Of a stretch of 64,000 nt of DNA, positions 25,501-36,946 are shown piece after piece. The position numbers and the translations under genes are program-made. The DNA is taken from NCBI GenBank assembly GCA_964036155.1, contig OZ038422.1:66921201-66985200 (forward strand), written 5' to 3'. A model generated the notes under the pieces. The model worked only from the letters and a program-made list of their open reading frames with translations. It was not told the DNA's origin and searched no databases. This DNA is from Diploscapter coronatus (lineage: Eukaryota > Nematoda > Chromadorea > Rhabditida > Rhabditidae). The stretch's first letter is position 1; each line of letters begins with the position of its first letter.

Positions 25501-25826
25501 ACGATATTTCTAAACTTTGATCACCTTTCTGAGATTTTCTACATTTTCTCTCTTGACAACTCTTATAATGGCTTTTCCAGAACATTTGTTAATTTTTTCG
25601 TCGTTATCATCGATTTATTTCAAAATTTAAAATGAAAAAAAATTCAACTTTAAAATTTCAGAGCCGACAACACCAGCAGAATGCATCTGCCTCGCAGGAG
25701 CAGCAGCAGGCCATCGACCCTGCAGAGGCCGAGCGAATTCGAGCAGAGTTGGAGACTCTCGACAAGCAGCGGACAAATGCTATGAAGGGGCTCGCTGAAA
25801 ACTGGGCTGAGAACAAACGCAAGTGA
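22562..25826 (+). CDS. RNA polymerase III subunit RPC4 (POLR3D/Rpc53)
   Basis: Ten exons: 22562-22668, 22875-23068, 23316-23491, 23630-23704, 23966-24155, 24271-24395, 24620-24724, 24935-24988, 25245-25412, 25662-25826 (452 aa). RPC4 pairs with RPC5 (TFIIF-like) in Pol III and acts in initiation and termination-reinitiation on tRNA and 5S genes. Typical parts are present in order: a Gly-Arg repeat (GGRGRGRGRGAGRG, ~42-55), RQEFIQTTGVFSEG, an acidic segment DALWESDEEAD, a long charged coiled coil in the middle, and the C-terminal RPC4 domain (LPFGQSIGKLQVYKNGRVVL.ING, then NAIYCMGDVRHHLNVSFDL). A coiled Gln/Glu tail follows. An acceptor ends 9 nt before the ATG, suggesting trans-splicing. Intron 8 carries a MITE-like foldback. 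Confidence 0.88.
24855..24879 (+). repeat. CTT microsatellite in RPC4 intron 7
   Basis: About eight TTC repeats lie inside the intron. Confidence 0.8.
25012..25218. repeat. MITE-like foldback in RPC4 intron 8 (Tc1/mariner-type ends)
   Basis: Left end TAGTGACGGCCGAAAGTTTG (from 25012) and right end, read on the other strand, CAGTGGCGGCTGAAAGTTTG (ending near 25218) are inverted copies for about 35 bp. TA lies next to both ends. CAGTG starts and TA flanks are typical of Tc1/mariner elements; at ~205 bp it has no transposase. Confidence 0.7.
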
Positions 25827-26463
25827 TCATTTTACTCGTTATTAAAATGGGTGTTTTCTTTAAGTTGTTGAGACTTTCATTCTCCCAAATCATTTGAATG
25901 GATTTATAGCCTTTTTTTTTTAAATTTATATCTCTTACCTAACTCATATCGATGATCCATTCAAATGAATTCATTTTGCTGTTGATTTTGTTCCCGGTTA
26001 GGATTTGATAAATTTATTTCTTTATGATTTGTTATATATACAATCTTCACAGAAATGCTTTGATTATCGGAATTTTGTGTAAACTCACGGAGAAATCTGT
26101 TGAATACCCGTGGTAAGTGATTTGCAAGTGTGAATATTTTTCTCGAAAAAGAAAATAGACATTCGATAAATGCATACGACTAGGTTAAATGAAAGTTATA
26201 TGACAAGAACAAGCGTTATTCACCACAAATGAACAACTAATCTGGCCTAATCGGTTCGAGACAAAGCTAAATGAGAGCAGAATTCAGACAGAGGAGATCG
26301 CGAATGGAAGTGATTTGGGTGGTTATGATGAGAAAGGTCAAATCGAAGACAAAACCTTCGAATGTTATTTTTGGAAAGAAAAGTAGTCAGTAAAACGATC
26401 TAAAAACCTTCAATATTACGAGATGCTCAGATGATCAAATGATCGAACAAATGGGAAAAATAT
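25827..26463. other. Intergenic region between convergent RPC4 and dehydrogenase genes
   Basis: This holds the 3' untranslated regions of both genes. I see no further gene or repeat. Confidence 0.5.
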
Positions 26464-28596
26464 CTAAGCAGCAATTCCAAGTTCCTTGTTAGCAATTCGA
26501 TTGAAGGCATTGGCGAGTGACTGCTTGTGCTGAATGGAGAGTCTGTCCGTGACAGGAATCCTCTTGGTGTCCTCGTAGTAACTGCCTTTCTGCAGGTCAT
26601 TCCGAGTGGCTGTGTGCACAACGAGAAGAGCAGCGAAAGCACCATTTCTGAAAATGAACTACTGAATTCCATCGAAAACCTACTTTCTTTAAATTTATCT
26701 TTTGTTCCTCATGCACTAAAAATTAGGTTTTTTTTCAGAATGAAACTTATTGTAGTTTTGGAATTAAAAAATTCTCGGGAGAAATATATTTATCACTATT
26801 TTGTTTTAAATTTTTACTTGTTCGACGAGTTCTCAAATCATAAAATAAGAAGTTCACCTCAAAAAGAACGGGCAAATGATGTAGGTGACGAGTTTGACGA
26901 AGAAATTTGTGTTTCGATATAGTCCACTCGGTACGACGCCAGGATGCACGCAGGCTGTTGTGAATCTGAGTCAATACGCATTCAGTTTTTCTATTCAATT
27001 CAATCTTTACCTGCTAGAACTCAAATGCTCCACGTAAGCAGCCAGCGCCAATTTCGAATATGCATAACTTTGATACGGACCAACATAGTTCGTCAACAAG
27101 TGCTCTGAAAAAGCAGATTCGAATTTTGCATTTCTATTTGAAATGAAAAAAAAATATTTTTCAAAAATGAAGCATACCCTCTGATTCAAGAACAGGCACC
27201 ATCGCAACTCGACAAGTTGAAGATCCCAGGAAGAGCACTCTGGCATTTGTATTTTATAGAAGAAAAAGAAGCAAAATTTCTTACCTCGTCCTTTCATTGA
27301 AACACTCCTGCAAAGCTTTGGTGAAGAGAACATTTGCGAGTACATTCACAGACAGGTGTGACTCGATGTTGTTGATGTACTGAAAATTGCAAAAAAATAA
27401 TTCATGCATTTCAAAAACATAATTATCCATGATTATTTCTTCCTTCTTCATATTTTTTGATAGCAATACTCTTCATTATTCTTGAAAAAGACTTGCTGAG
27501 AGAGGCGGGACGCGTATCCGCAAAGGACACAATATGGAACTCACGGTGCAGAGACACAAAGCACAGCAGAACAGTGGTTAGTCTCACAAGTACCCCTTCT
27601 TCCTTCCTCCACAAGTCTTTGAGAGACCAAAGAGAATACGTCGTCAATCTTACAAGGGAAATTTAAGAAAACAAAATCCAACCTTCTTCCTGACGAGCAT
27701 CACTCCAGCACAGCCGATGAATATCGAAATATTGCCCCTCGTTTTTTCAGCGATCAACTTCGACAGAGCGATTATCTGAAATCTCGACTATGTATTTTGC
27801 TGTCTTCTTCTCCTTCCCAACCTCTTTATTCCTCTCAAAATTGCTCCTGTACAGTCTGAGTCTGTCACTCGGATAGCCCGCCTTCCCGTGGAATATCTCG
27901 TTCGCTTTGTACGAATCTCCCACAATCGCGTGGACTGTGAAATTCATCGACAAAAGCAGACGAACTACCTGCAAATAAATGTAACAAATTTAGTAATGTT
28001 CAAACTGTAGATCGAAAACTTTATTCTGCCAGCTTACTTTAGTTCTGCACATGTGATTTAGTTTCTTTCAAAGATATCATTTTCAACTGAGATCTTCAAA
28101 TCTAAAGCCCTCACCTCTCTTCCAATCGTTCCATCAGCCCCAGTGACAACGGCGACTTTCTCGCTGATGTGCTGCTGGTTGACCTCTGATTTGCGGATTT
28201 CATCCAATAATTCCTGCAAAAAGAGATAATATCTTTTTAATCCAAGTTTATTTTGAAATGTGGTGATGTCGTGAGGACGTACGCTACAGTGAGAGATAGA
28301 GAAGGGGGTGATGAAAGTAAGACGAAGTCGTATGAGAAAAGATAGCTCATATCATCCCTTCATCCAGTCATTTCTACGTTGCCTTTATGTTTGCTATTTT
28401 TTTTTCGATTTTAAGCAGATTTTAGGTTGCTCAACCAAGACATTGGAATAATAAAATTGAAAAATTTACGACTTACCGTGTGTCCCTTGGTGAAATACTC
28501 GAAGAAAATCTCGCTGATCCAGCAGGAGAGGGCCAGGAAGTAGATACGGACACAGACAACCCATTCAGTTAGGTCGTTCGACACTTCCAGCAGCAT
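26464..28596 (-). CDS. Short-chain dehydrogenase/reductase, DHRSX-like, with N-terminal membrane segment
   Basis: Nine exons: 28596-28477, 28213-28115, 27968-27822, 27775-27683, 27379-27285, 27239-27178, 27104-27011, 26965-26858, 26647-26464 (333 aa). An N-terminal hydrophobic stretch (VVCVRIYFLALSCWISEIFF, ~13-32) suggests a membrane anchor. The Rossmann motif is TGADGTIG (~61-68). The catalytic Ser lies in LFLGSSTCRV and Tyr/Lys in SYAYSKLALAAYVEHL. HPGVVPSGLYRNTNFFV and the C-terminal half resemble DHRSX-type enzymes, which are NAD(P)-dependent oxidoreductases. Unusually, the structural NNAG motif reads GCAG (FIGCAGVM). The segment 27776-27821 is a 46-bp intron, needed because reading through it reaches a stop. 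An acceptor, TTTCAG, touches the ATG, implying an almost absent 5' UTR after trans-splicing. The substrate is unknown. Confidence 0.82.
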
Positions 28597-28828
28597 CTGA
28601 AACCAGGAAAATGGGTTGAAAGACAGAGGATAAAAGGGATAATTGAAATCTCGTGCCGAAAAAAATAAAATGGCTCACTGCCACTGGCTCATAAATCATG
28701 CACGCGCATTTCTACATCGCACACTTTCCCTCCGCTCTTTTCAAACTCATTTCATTTCTCCCATTTTTTCGTATTCTGAATAAGTTTTTTCATTTATTTT
28801 TCGTGAAATTTTTGTGAGTTTTCAGAAA
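28597..28828. promoter_or_regulatory. Short divergent intergenic region, dehydrogenase / DDX54
   Basis: Only 232 bp separate the two ATGs, so promoter elements and both outrons must share this space. Acceptor sites lie at each edge (28597-28598 on minus, 28819-28825 on plus). No TATA box is evident. Confidence 0.6.
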
Positions 28829-31800
28829 ATGGAATCAGAAGGCGAAGAGGACTTCTCGCAGTGGCGATCGGAGCAGAATCGCAAGCAGAAGAAGGCAGGA
28901 GGATGGCAGAATATGGGTCAGCGATTTTTAGTTTCAATCGAAATTTTTCTATAGAAATTTGACACATAAGGGGTACGCATCAAGATTTGGCAGAATATTT
29001 TGACTTAAAAAGATACGCAAGGGAAATTCGGCCTAAGGTATGGGCTCATTTCGTCACTAATTTTCTCACCAGATGAATTAGCCGATTTCGATGGAAAAGT
29101 TTTCTAAATTTTCTGAATTTCTCTATTCAGGATTGGACCACACGGTGTTCAAAGGCATTGAAAGGAAGGGATACAAGCAGCCGACACCAATTCAGGTAAA
29201 CAATTTGAAACTTTGAAATTTTACTCTTCCAACTCTCCAAGTCTTCATTTGCATATTCAATTCTGATTAAAGTCTGTCTCGTTCAGAGAGTTAGTACACG
29301 TTGATAAATTGAATATTCCATACAGTTGAACACGTATAAAATTTTCCTCATTGATACAAAAATGGAAGTAAATTAGAATTAGCGAATCTTCAATTTTAAA
29401 ATTCCGTGTTTGATGAGAATTTTGATGCTAGAGTCAACTTTATTTCATGTACGGGATTATCAAGAAAGCTGTCTATCGACGTGCAATTCATGACAGTAAA
29501 GGTGGCATGCCAAATTTTCCAAATTTATTTAAAAAAAATCTAATCTTGAATTTAAAAATATCCGAAAACAAAAACTACCAACGATAAAGCTTTCCTCATT
29601 CCTGACTGTAAATTGAATACTGTTTGAAATAGTCTTATTCAATTTCAGCGCAAGACGATTCCCTGTGTTTTGGACGGAAAGGATGTCGTTGCGATGTCGC
29701 GAACAGGCTCGGGAAAGACGGCTGCATTCGTGATTCCCATGCTGCACAAACTCAAAAGGAGAGAGACTGCAGGCATTCGGGCTCTGCTCGTCTCTCCTAC
29801 AAGGGAACTCGCCCTACAGACGTTCAAAGTCGTCAAGGAGGTGAGAATTTTGATTCAAACCAGTTTTTTCGACACAAATGAAGCCTGAAACAGTTCACTT
29901 TGAAATTAACTATTTTCAGCTAGGCAAATTCACGGGGCTTCGCTGTGCAGTGCTTGTTGGAGGCGATCTCATCGAGGAGCAATTCGCTGCGATTCATGAA
30001 AATCCTGATATGTGAGTTGAAATTTTCTCAGAGAAAATCATCTCACTGAATTTAATATTTTCTTCAAAAAAATCGAAAGGGATGGACGAATTCTCTGCTA
30101 CTGATTTTTTTTTATCAGAGCTACATCAATTTCATTTTTTTTTCTAATTTCCAGCCTAATCGCTACTCCCGGTCGCCTCCTGCATGTGGTTGTGGAGATG
30201 AATCTGCGTCTGTCGCGCGTGCAGTTGGTCGTTTTCGACGAGGCAGATCGACTCTTCGAAATGGGATTCCAGGATCAGCTCATTGTAGGAAACTTCTTGA
30301 AAATAAAAACTATAAACTTGTTGCAGGAAACTCTGAAACGAATTCCCGAAGGTCGACAGACTCTGCTGTTCTCTGCAACTCTGCCTAAACTCTTAGTCGA
30401 TTTCGCTAAAGCAGGACTTTCTGATCCAATGCTCAGTAAGATTTGAAATATTTTCCTCTAGAGAAATGTTATTTGAAAGCTTCAAGCTATGAGAAATATG
30501 CTACTGAAAGACAGAAAGATGATTTTCCTTCGAATTACGTGTCATATGCTTTAAGATCATCCATTTATCTCAGAAAATTAAATTTCCTTAGATGTTAGTT
30601 TTTTCTATCTTCATCCATTTCCAGTCCGCCTGGACGTAGACGAGAAAATCAGTGACAAACTGTCGATGGTGTTCCTGCTATGCAGAGGCGATCAGAAGCT
30701 GGCTGTGCTGCTGAATTTGTGCAGGCAGATGGACAGGGAGAGGAAACAGACGCTCGTCTTTTGTGCGACCATGAAACACGTCGAGTGAGTATTGGATATC
30801 ACTGATTTACTTTTTGAACTTGTTCTACTTGAACATATAATAATTAGCGCATTTTCAGATACGTGGCAGGAATTCTGAATCGAGCCGGTGTGCCGAATGC
30901 CTTCATCTACAGTCAACTCGATGCTGCCGCGCGCAAACAGAACATGCAAAAGTGAGTGATTTTTTCAATTAGCTGAATTTTCAAATTAAAAAACGGAAAT
31001 TCTTGCAATTAACGTCTTCATCTGAATTTTACATTGACGAGAGAAGTGGTTTTTCAGCAGAGAATCTTTCATGCATATTATTGAGCTTCACAGATTCCTA
31101 ATTATTTCAGATTCGCCGAGAAGAAATGCAACATTCTTGTCGTGACTGACGTTGCTGCTCGAGGTGTCGATATTCCTCTACTGGATACGGTACAATTCAT
31201 TCCTATCTTTCCCCTCTAAAACAATGGCATTCAGGTGATCAACCTGCATTTCCCCTCGAAGTCGAAGTTGTTCGTGCATCGAGCAGGTCGCGTTGCGCGT
31301 GCAGGCAGATCGGGCACTGCCATTTCTCTCATTGCCTCTGACGAGTTGCCCTATATAACTGATCTGTTCCTATTCCTTTCCAAACCCATCATCTTCTCCA
31401 GAGACGATGATAAATATCAAGGTAAGAATTCCCACTATGGATTTGTTTTTCTTCAAAAGCTTCAATAGCTGATTTGTGACTGTTTATCATTGTAAGGAGA
31501 TTGGGCTAACAGGAAACATCGAATCCTCATCGGCTCACAAAGCTATCATTGAGTTGACAAATTCGGAATAGATCACCCTTTTTATAACAAAACTCGGAAG
31601 TAACCAGATTTATTCCTCTTTAAAAAATCGACTCTTCACCTATTCAATAGTCTCGAAGTCTTGTTATTTCCGAATTACTATTGAATTATTTTCCAGAGAA
31701 TGTGACTTTGATCGGTCGGGTGCCAGAAAGCATCACGAATCTCGAGGCCGACTTCTTCACTTCGATTCACGACAGCGATGCGGAAATGGTTAGCTATGTC

Positions 31801-34090
31801 ATTCTTTATTTCTTATTAATTTTATGAATTTCCGATTGAACTTCGTGAAAAGTCATCGAATGCAATGCTGAAATATACTCGAACGAGACCGCCCCCCTCT
31901 GCCGAGTCAACTAGGAGAGTCAAGAATGAACTGAGGTAATCTTGAGTTCCATTGTGCAACTGAGCTGACGGTTTTCACTAGAAATTTAGTTCAATCTTCC
32001 ATAAGTATTCTTTCTCGTGTCTTTTTCTTTATTTTAAATTTTCTAGATCGAAATGTGCAGAATGTGGCATGCATCCCTTCTTCGAGTCCCAAGTCGACAA
32101 GAAACACGACGATTTCCTCGCTAAACTCGCCAATTTCAAATCTGGAACTGTAGGTTTTTCGATGAAATACTTTTGAAAAAAACGGAAGATTATTCCTAAA
32201 AAAATCGCCTACTTCTTTGTATAGAATAAGAATTTTTACTGAAATTTGACAATAATTGTTGTAAAACTTTGCACATACCAACTTTTATGAGCTTGTATTT
32301 TCAGACGATTTTCGAGTTGAATGTGGCGACGAAAGCAGAGCCGGCAGCAGTAATGAAGGCGAAGAGAAGGGAACACGAAAGTCGAATTCGACAAGTGGCA
32401 GAGGAAAAGGCGAAGCAGAAAGAGGACATCGAGAAGGACAGGAAGGAAGCTGCACAGGAGAGCAACATGAAGAGGAGGGCTGAGACTATGCTGCAACAGG
32501 CCGATGAAAAAGATATTGTAAGCAGGAATTGAAATAGGCAAATTTTTGAAATAAATATTCAGGAAGAAGCGTTCGCAGTGACTGTCGGAAGTGGAAAGAA
32601 AAGGAAGGTGAAGACATCAAATGCAGAGAGGAAGCTGAATAGCAGAGAAGAAATGAAGAAAAGAGATAAGGTAGTTTTTATCTTTATTTTTTTTATTAAA
32701 CCGTGTAGGATTTAAGCCGACCCTTTGTGGATATCTCCAAGCTAAAATGTTCCGTTAGTTTTGTCTTACGGACCATTCATTTGTGTATAATTTTTCTCTG
32801 AAAAAATCCCTCAGAGAATTTCTCGTATAATTTTCTGTTTTGGCTAAAACTCTGCCTAATCTGTTTTTGTCACCTTATTTACCTAACAAACGTAGAAGAT
32901 TGAAATTCGAAAAATTCGGAAGTAACTATTTTCTCTTGAATGTTTGCAATCTTATATTTTCTTTTCAGGAATTCCATTTCGTTCCCTACGCTTCATCGGA
33001 CTATCAATCAGAGAAGCAGTTGGCTCTGCAAAAGACGGACTTCGCCAAGCAGGCAGAGGGTGCTGTGGTCGATTTGATCGCGGACGAGGAGGACGGACTC
33101 AGAAAACAAAACAATGTCAGGAGATGGTTAGTTATTTGGATATTTATTCAAAATAGTATGATGGAATTTTCAATAAAATTCAAATTGTTTACTATTGTGC
33201 TTTTTGAGAAAGAACTATCAAGAATAATAAAATTTTCAAGCAATTTTCATTAAAATATTTTAGCATTTGTAAGAAGAATATTGTTGGGCTTTTAATCCGT
33301 AATATGTAATTTAATGATGTGATTTTCAGGGATCGAAAGAAGAAGAAATTCGTGGGCACCTCTGGAGAAGAGCAAGTCAAGAAAATCCGAACTGAAGAGG
33401 GAACTTGGTTTGAATGTTTAAAATTGACTTGTGTGGAAATGAAAATTTAGGCTGCCCGCGACATACAAAACTGGCGTATATGAGGAATGGAAGGAAAAGC
33501 AGAAAATCGCGATGAAAAAAGAGGAAGATGAAGAGGAAGAAGCTGCCAATTGGAATGTGAAGAGAAAGGGAAAATGGAATAGATTCGGAAAGAAGGGGTC
33601 TGCTAATGGGCCACAACAGCAACAGGTTGGGGTTATTGAATTATAAATGACATTTTGATATCATAAACGGAGAAAATGAGTACTTTTTTGCAGAATAAAA
33701 TCGACATTTAGAAAAAAAAATACTATTCTTATGATTCAGGGACCGCGACACTCGGAATTGAAGAACAAATTCCAAATTCTGAAGGAACGAAGAAAGAAGG
33801 AGAAACTCCAGACTTACATGCAGCACAGAAGGAAGGAGAATCTTAAAATGGTTAGTTTTAAGCGATCTTTTTCTTAGACATTGAGAATTACTTTTGATTC
33901 GAGAAGGCAATAGAAGTTCTTATAAATTTTTCGTCTATCAGTATTTAATTCTTTTGTATGCATTTCAAACAAAAATTTATGATATTTTGAAAAAAGATAT
34001 CTATAATGATTCTCTTCTTAGAAGAACCAGGGCGGCAAATCTGGTGGAGCAAGGAAGACGGGAGGAGCAGGTCCGAGAAGAAGGAAATGA
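28829..34090 (+). CDS. DEAD-box RNA helicase DDX54/Dbp10
   Basis: Twenty exons: 28829-28916, 29131-29195, 29649-29840, 29920-30011, 30155-30284, 30327-30435, 30625-30784, 30859-30951, 31111-31189, 31235-31421, 31697-31788, 31853-31935, 32047-32149, 32305-32517, 32563-32670, 32969-33126, 33330-33407, 33451-33625, 33740-33850, 34022-34090 (794 aa). Dbp10/DDX54 is a nucleolar ATP-dependent helicase for large-subunit ribosome assembly. All helicase motifs are seen: Q motif ([10 protein letters not shown]), [87 protein letters not shown] and HENPDI are strings shared with this subfamily. The basic C-terminal half contains the Dbp10 signature ([52 protein letters not shown]). The ATG follows TTTTCAG by 3 nt, a likely trans-splice site. 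AATAAA lies at 34185-34190. Confidence 0.93.
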
Positions 34091-34870
34091 CGCGTTCATT
34101 AGCAAAATTCATTGTTAAATCATTGATTTACAGTTGACTTCTATTTGTTATTGTTAAAGTTCTTTGTTGATCATTCAAAGTTTGAATAAATTTTCTGGTC
34201 AAAGAATTTTAGTTTCTGAAATATGTTGTTCAAGGTGAAACTTCAATTCAGGAAAAGTCCATTGAATTCGATCGGTTATTTTTATGATCATTTTCTTTTT
34301 AGAACTAAGTCTTCCAAAGATTATGAAATGTTAAATTAGAAAAGGAAAATCATGAATTTCAAATGAGTAATTTGAGGAATGGAGAAAATCAGCAACTCTT
34401 GACTCTTTACCTGGACACGATTTCTTCTTGAACGGTGTTCTCGCAGCAGTGCGCAATCCACGAGAAGTCTAACTGCAGAGAGGAGGACGAAGGAAAGGCC
34501 TGGTTTGTTTCCCCTCCCTTCCTTCCTTCCTTCCTTCTCTTTGCCTTCCTTTGACCCTCCTCTTGTCCTTTCACCCCTCTCCTCCTCTCTTCCCTTTCTT
34601 CCTTTCTTCACCCCCATATTCTCTTCCATCCCTCCTCCCTTCCTAACTTCCCCTACCCTCCCTCAGTCAAGCCCGGGCTATCGACGCATTGCTTCATTGC
34701 TGCATCATCTTCCCAAAGAATATTGTCTTCATTCCTATTCGCCTGTCTTGTCGACTTTCGACCTCCCCCTCCCCACTCCATTTTTGTCGTTGAGTCGTTG
34801 AAATCTTTGAACTTCGCAATTGTTTATCGATTATTTAGTGTTTTCGTGAGTTTTCGCAATTTTCAGGAAA
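34091..34870. other. Intergenic, strongly pyrimidine-rich region before the EGR-like gene
   Basis: It contains the DDX54 3' UTR, then a C/T-rich stretch (about 34500-34670) including a CCTT tandem run near 34517-34537. It ends in an acceptor (34860-34866). The long open frames here on both strands follow from the low complexity and are not proteins. Confidence 0.55.
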
Positions 34871-36946
34871 ATGTTCCCGACTTTGCCAGCGAATTCAGCG
34901 TCGGCCGGTCTGCTCAAGCAGTTCGGACTGCTCAACAATGGTAAGACATTTGGGAGCAGTTTCAAAAGTGACCCTTCTAGCATACTATCGTTTCTTCTCA
35001 TTTCTAATTTTCCCCGACTCACTTCGAAAATATTGCACCTCACACGTCTCGTATTTTTCAAAAATTCGAATGCAGAACGAAATAATGGACCTGTGGGCAG
35101 AGAGGGACTTGCAAATGGATGCCCTTACATGAACATAGAGAAGGGAAAGGAGAAATAAAGCGGGAAAAGAAGAAGAGGCGGAGAGAGATAGGAGCAAATC
35201 GAGAGACGCAGACAACGACGAGACGAGAAAAGAAAGCCTGCTTGCAAAAATCGATAGGTCGGTCATTAGAGAATGAGAGACGGGGAAAGTGTGCATGTTT
35301 TGGAGAGAGGGGAGAGAAGAAAAGCAAGTGGCATTTCGACAATCATATTCTTCACTCGTTATCTTGTCTTATCATTTTATCTGATGTTCTCCTTTTCAGG
35401 TGCGCAACACCCTGACGGCCCCACCACAAGTCGCATGGATATCTTCCAGAATCAGGTACAGCTTGGAAATTTTCAACCTGAAAACTGAAATTTTTGAAAT
35501 TCCACAGAAATTTCTCAAATATTTGTGGTCAAATATGGCAATGAGTGGGGGTGATTTGAGTTTCATCGTTTTTTCCGCTAACATTGGCTTGTTTTCGGAA
35601 TTTTGTGGCAATTGGGGATACCGGAATTGAAAATTTTGTTTATCATTTAAAAATTGTTGAATTTCTGATTAACACTAAAGGACTATTCGGTATTTTCAGT
35701 TCCAACAGCAGAACGGCGAGGCTTCCCACTCACAGAACGGAGTCAATGGATCAGGGGCGGGCAATCGCAGCAGCAGAAAGGTTGGATTTTTGAAACTCGT
35801 ATTTTTTTTCTAAAATTACGTATTTGTAAAAGCATTTTGTGAGTTGTGCCGAGAATCCGATATTAGAAAAATTCGATGGCTGTTTCGATTATTTTAGCGA
35901 TATTAAGATTTTGTTTCAAATTTAAAACTACCAATTCTTAGGGTCTGAAGCGTGGCGAATGTGCGCAGAACGACAAGGAGCGTCCGTTCGTGTGTCCGAA
36001 TGTGGACTGCGGCAAGGCCTTCTCGAGGAATGACCATCTGCAGCGTCACATGCGCATTCACACTGGATTGAGGCAGTTCCAGGTTAGGAATGAAAATTTA
36101 TAGAGAAAAAGATTGCGAAAGATGGGCTCATAGAAAAAGACACCGGCTTTTCTAAGAAATAGTATGGGAGGCAAGATAGGAAAAGAAAAAACCGGTGTCT
36201 TTTTCTAACTGGTGTCCCGGTGTTTTTTTCTAGGGCCCGAAAGATGAAATTATTTGAAGGAATTTTTTAAAATCCTCTTGATTGACGATTGAGAAATCTA
36301 AATGTTCAAATTTCAGTGCCGCACGTGCATGCGCAGTTTCTCTCGATCGGACCATCTCAACAAACATGAAAGGTTAGAGATTTTCTATCATTTTATCGTC
36401 ACCATTCTACCATTTATTTTGGAAACACTTGGCTTCTACATTGTGTTGTAGAAAAACAACTTTTCTACTCAATATTTCCCCAGATCCTCAAATTAAGATA
36501 TGATAGTGCCTAAAACGATTTATTTTTGTCGTAATTTTTTTTTTCAAATGTTAGTTTTCCAGGACTCACTCCGGTGAAAAGCCGTTCTCGTGCACTGTCT
36601 GCGGCAGGAAATTCTCCAAGAAGGATGAGCTCAAGAAACATGAAGTGGTATGGTTTTTTTTTTACTTTTGCATATTATTACAAATTTTCTATTCGAAAAT
36701 AAAATCATAAAATGATGCCATTATTCACTTTTTTAAATTTAAAATCTTTCTTTATTACTTAATTTGCAGAAATGCAGCCATCCTGTCCGTCTGCAGCAGT
36801 CCGTGCAGCAAGTGCAGCCTTCGTCCGTCTCGATGAGTTCGTCCTCTCTCCCAACCCTGCCTATGGCCGCCATGCACAATTTCCACAACATCAATGCTCT
36901 CAACATCTACGAGAACGGTAAGGTCCTTCCCAATCAGAATCTCTGA
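34871..36946 (+). CDS. Three-finger zinc-finger transcription factor, EGR-like
   Basis: Seven exons: 34871-34940, 35400-35455, 35700-35780, 35942-36082, 36317-36372, 36563-36647, 36770-36946 (221 aa). Finger 1 is [20 protein letters not shown] (C-x4-C), finger 2 [21 protein letters not shown], finger 3 [17 protein letters not shown], joined by TGLRQFQ and SGEKPF linkers. Finger spacing, the C-x4-C first finger and [17 protein letters not shown] match the EGR family, which binds GC-rich DNA. Two differences are notable: finger 3 ends H-x3-C (KKHEVKC) instead of H-x3-H, and the protein is short, with Gln/Ser-rich flanks but no obvious long activation domain. The ATG follows TTTTCAG by 4 nt. The intron after finger 1 holds a strong hairpin. 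It probably acts in the nucleus as a sequence-specific regulator. Confidence 0.87.
36132..36206 (+). repeat. Strong inverted repeat in zinc-finger gene intron 4
   Basis: AGAAAAAGACACCGGCTTTTC at 36132-36152 is mirrored by GAAAAAACCGGTGTCTTTTT at 36185-36204, giving a roughly 22-bp stem with one mismatch and a 31-nt loop. A third, partial copy of the GGTGTC unit follows directly (36207-36233). Confidence 0.75.

Noticed and set aside
27423..27666. Open frames on both strands inside a dehydrogenase intron
   Set aside because: The flanking exons (RKK and YINNIESH) join in phase 0 and align directly with DHRSX-type proteins, leaving no room for an extra exon.
34336..34629. Minus-strand Lys/Glu/Gly-rich open frame
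   Set aside because: It is the complement of the CCTT-rich pyrimidine tract before the zinc-finger gene; low complexity alone explains it.
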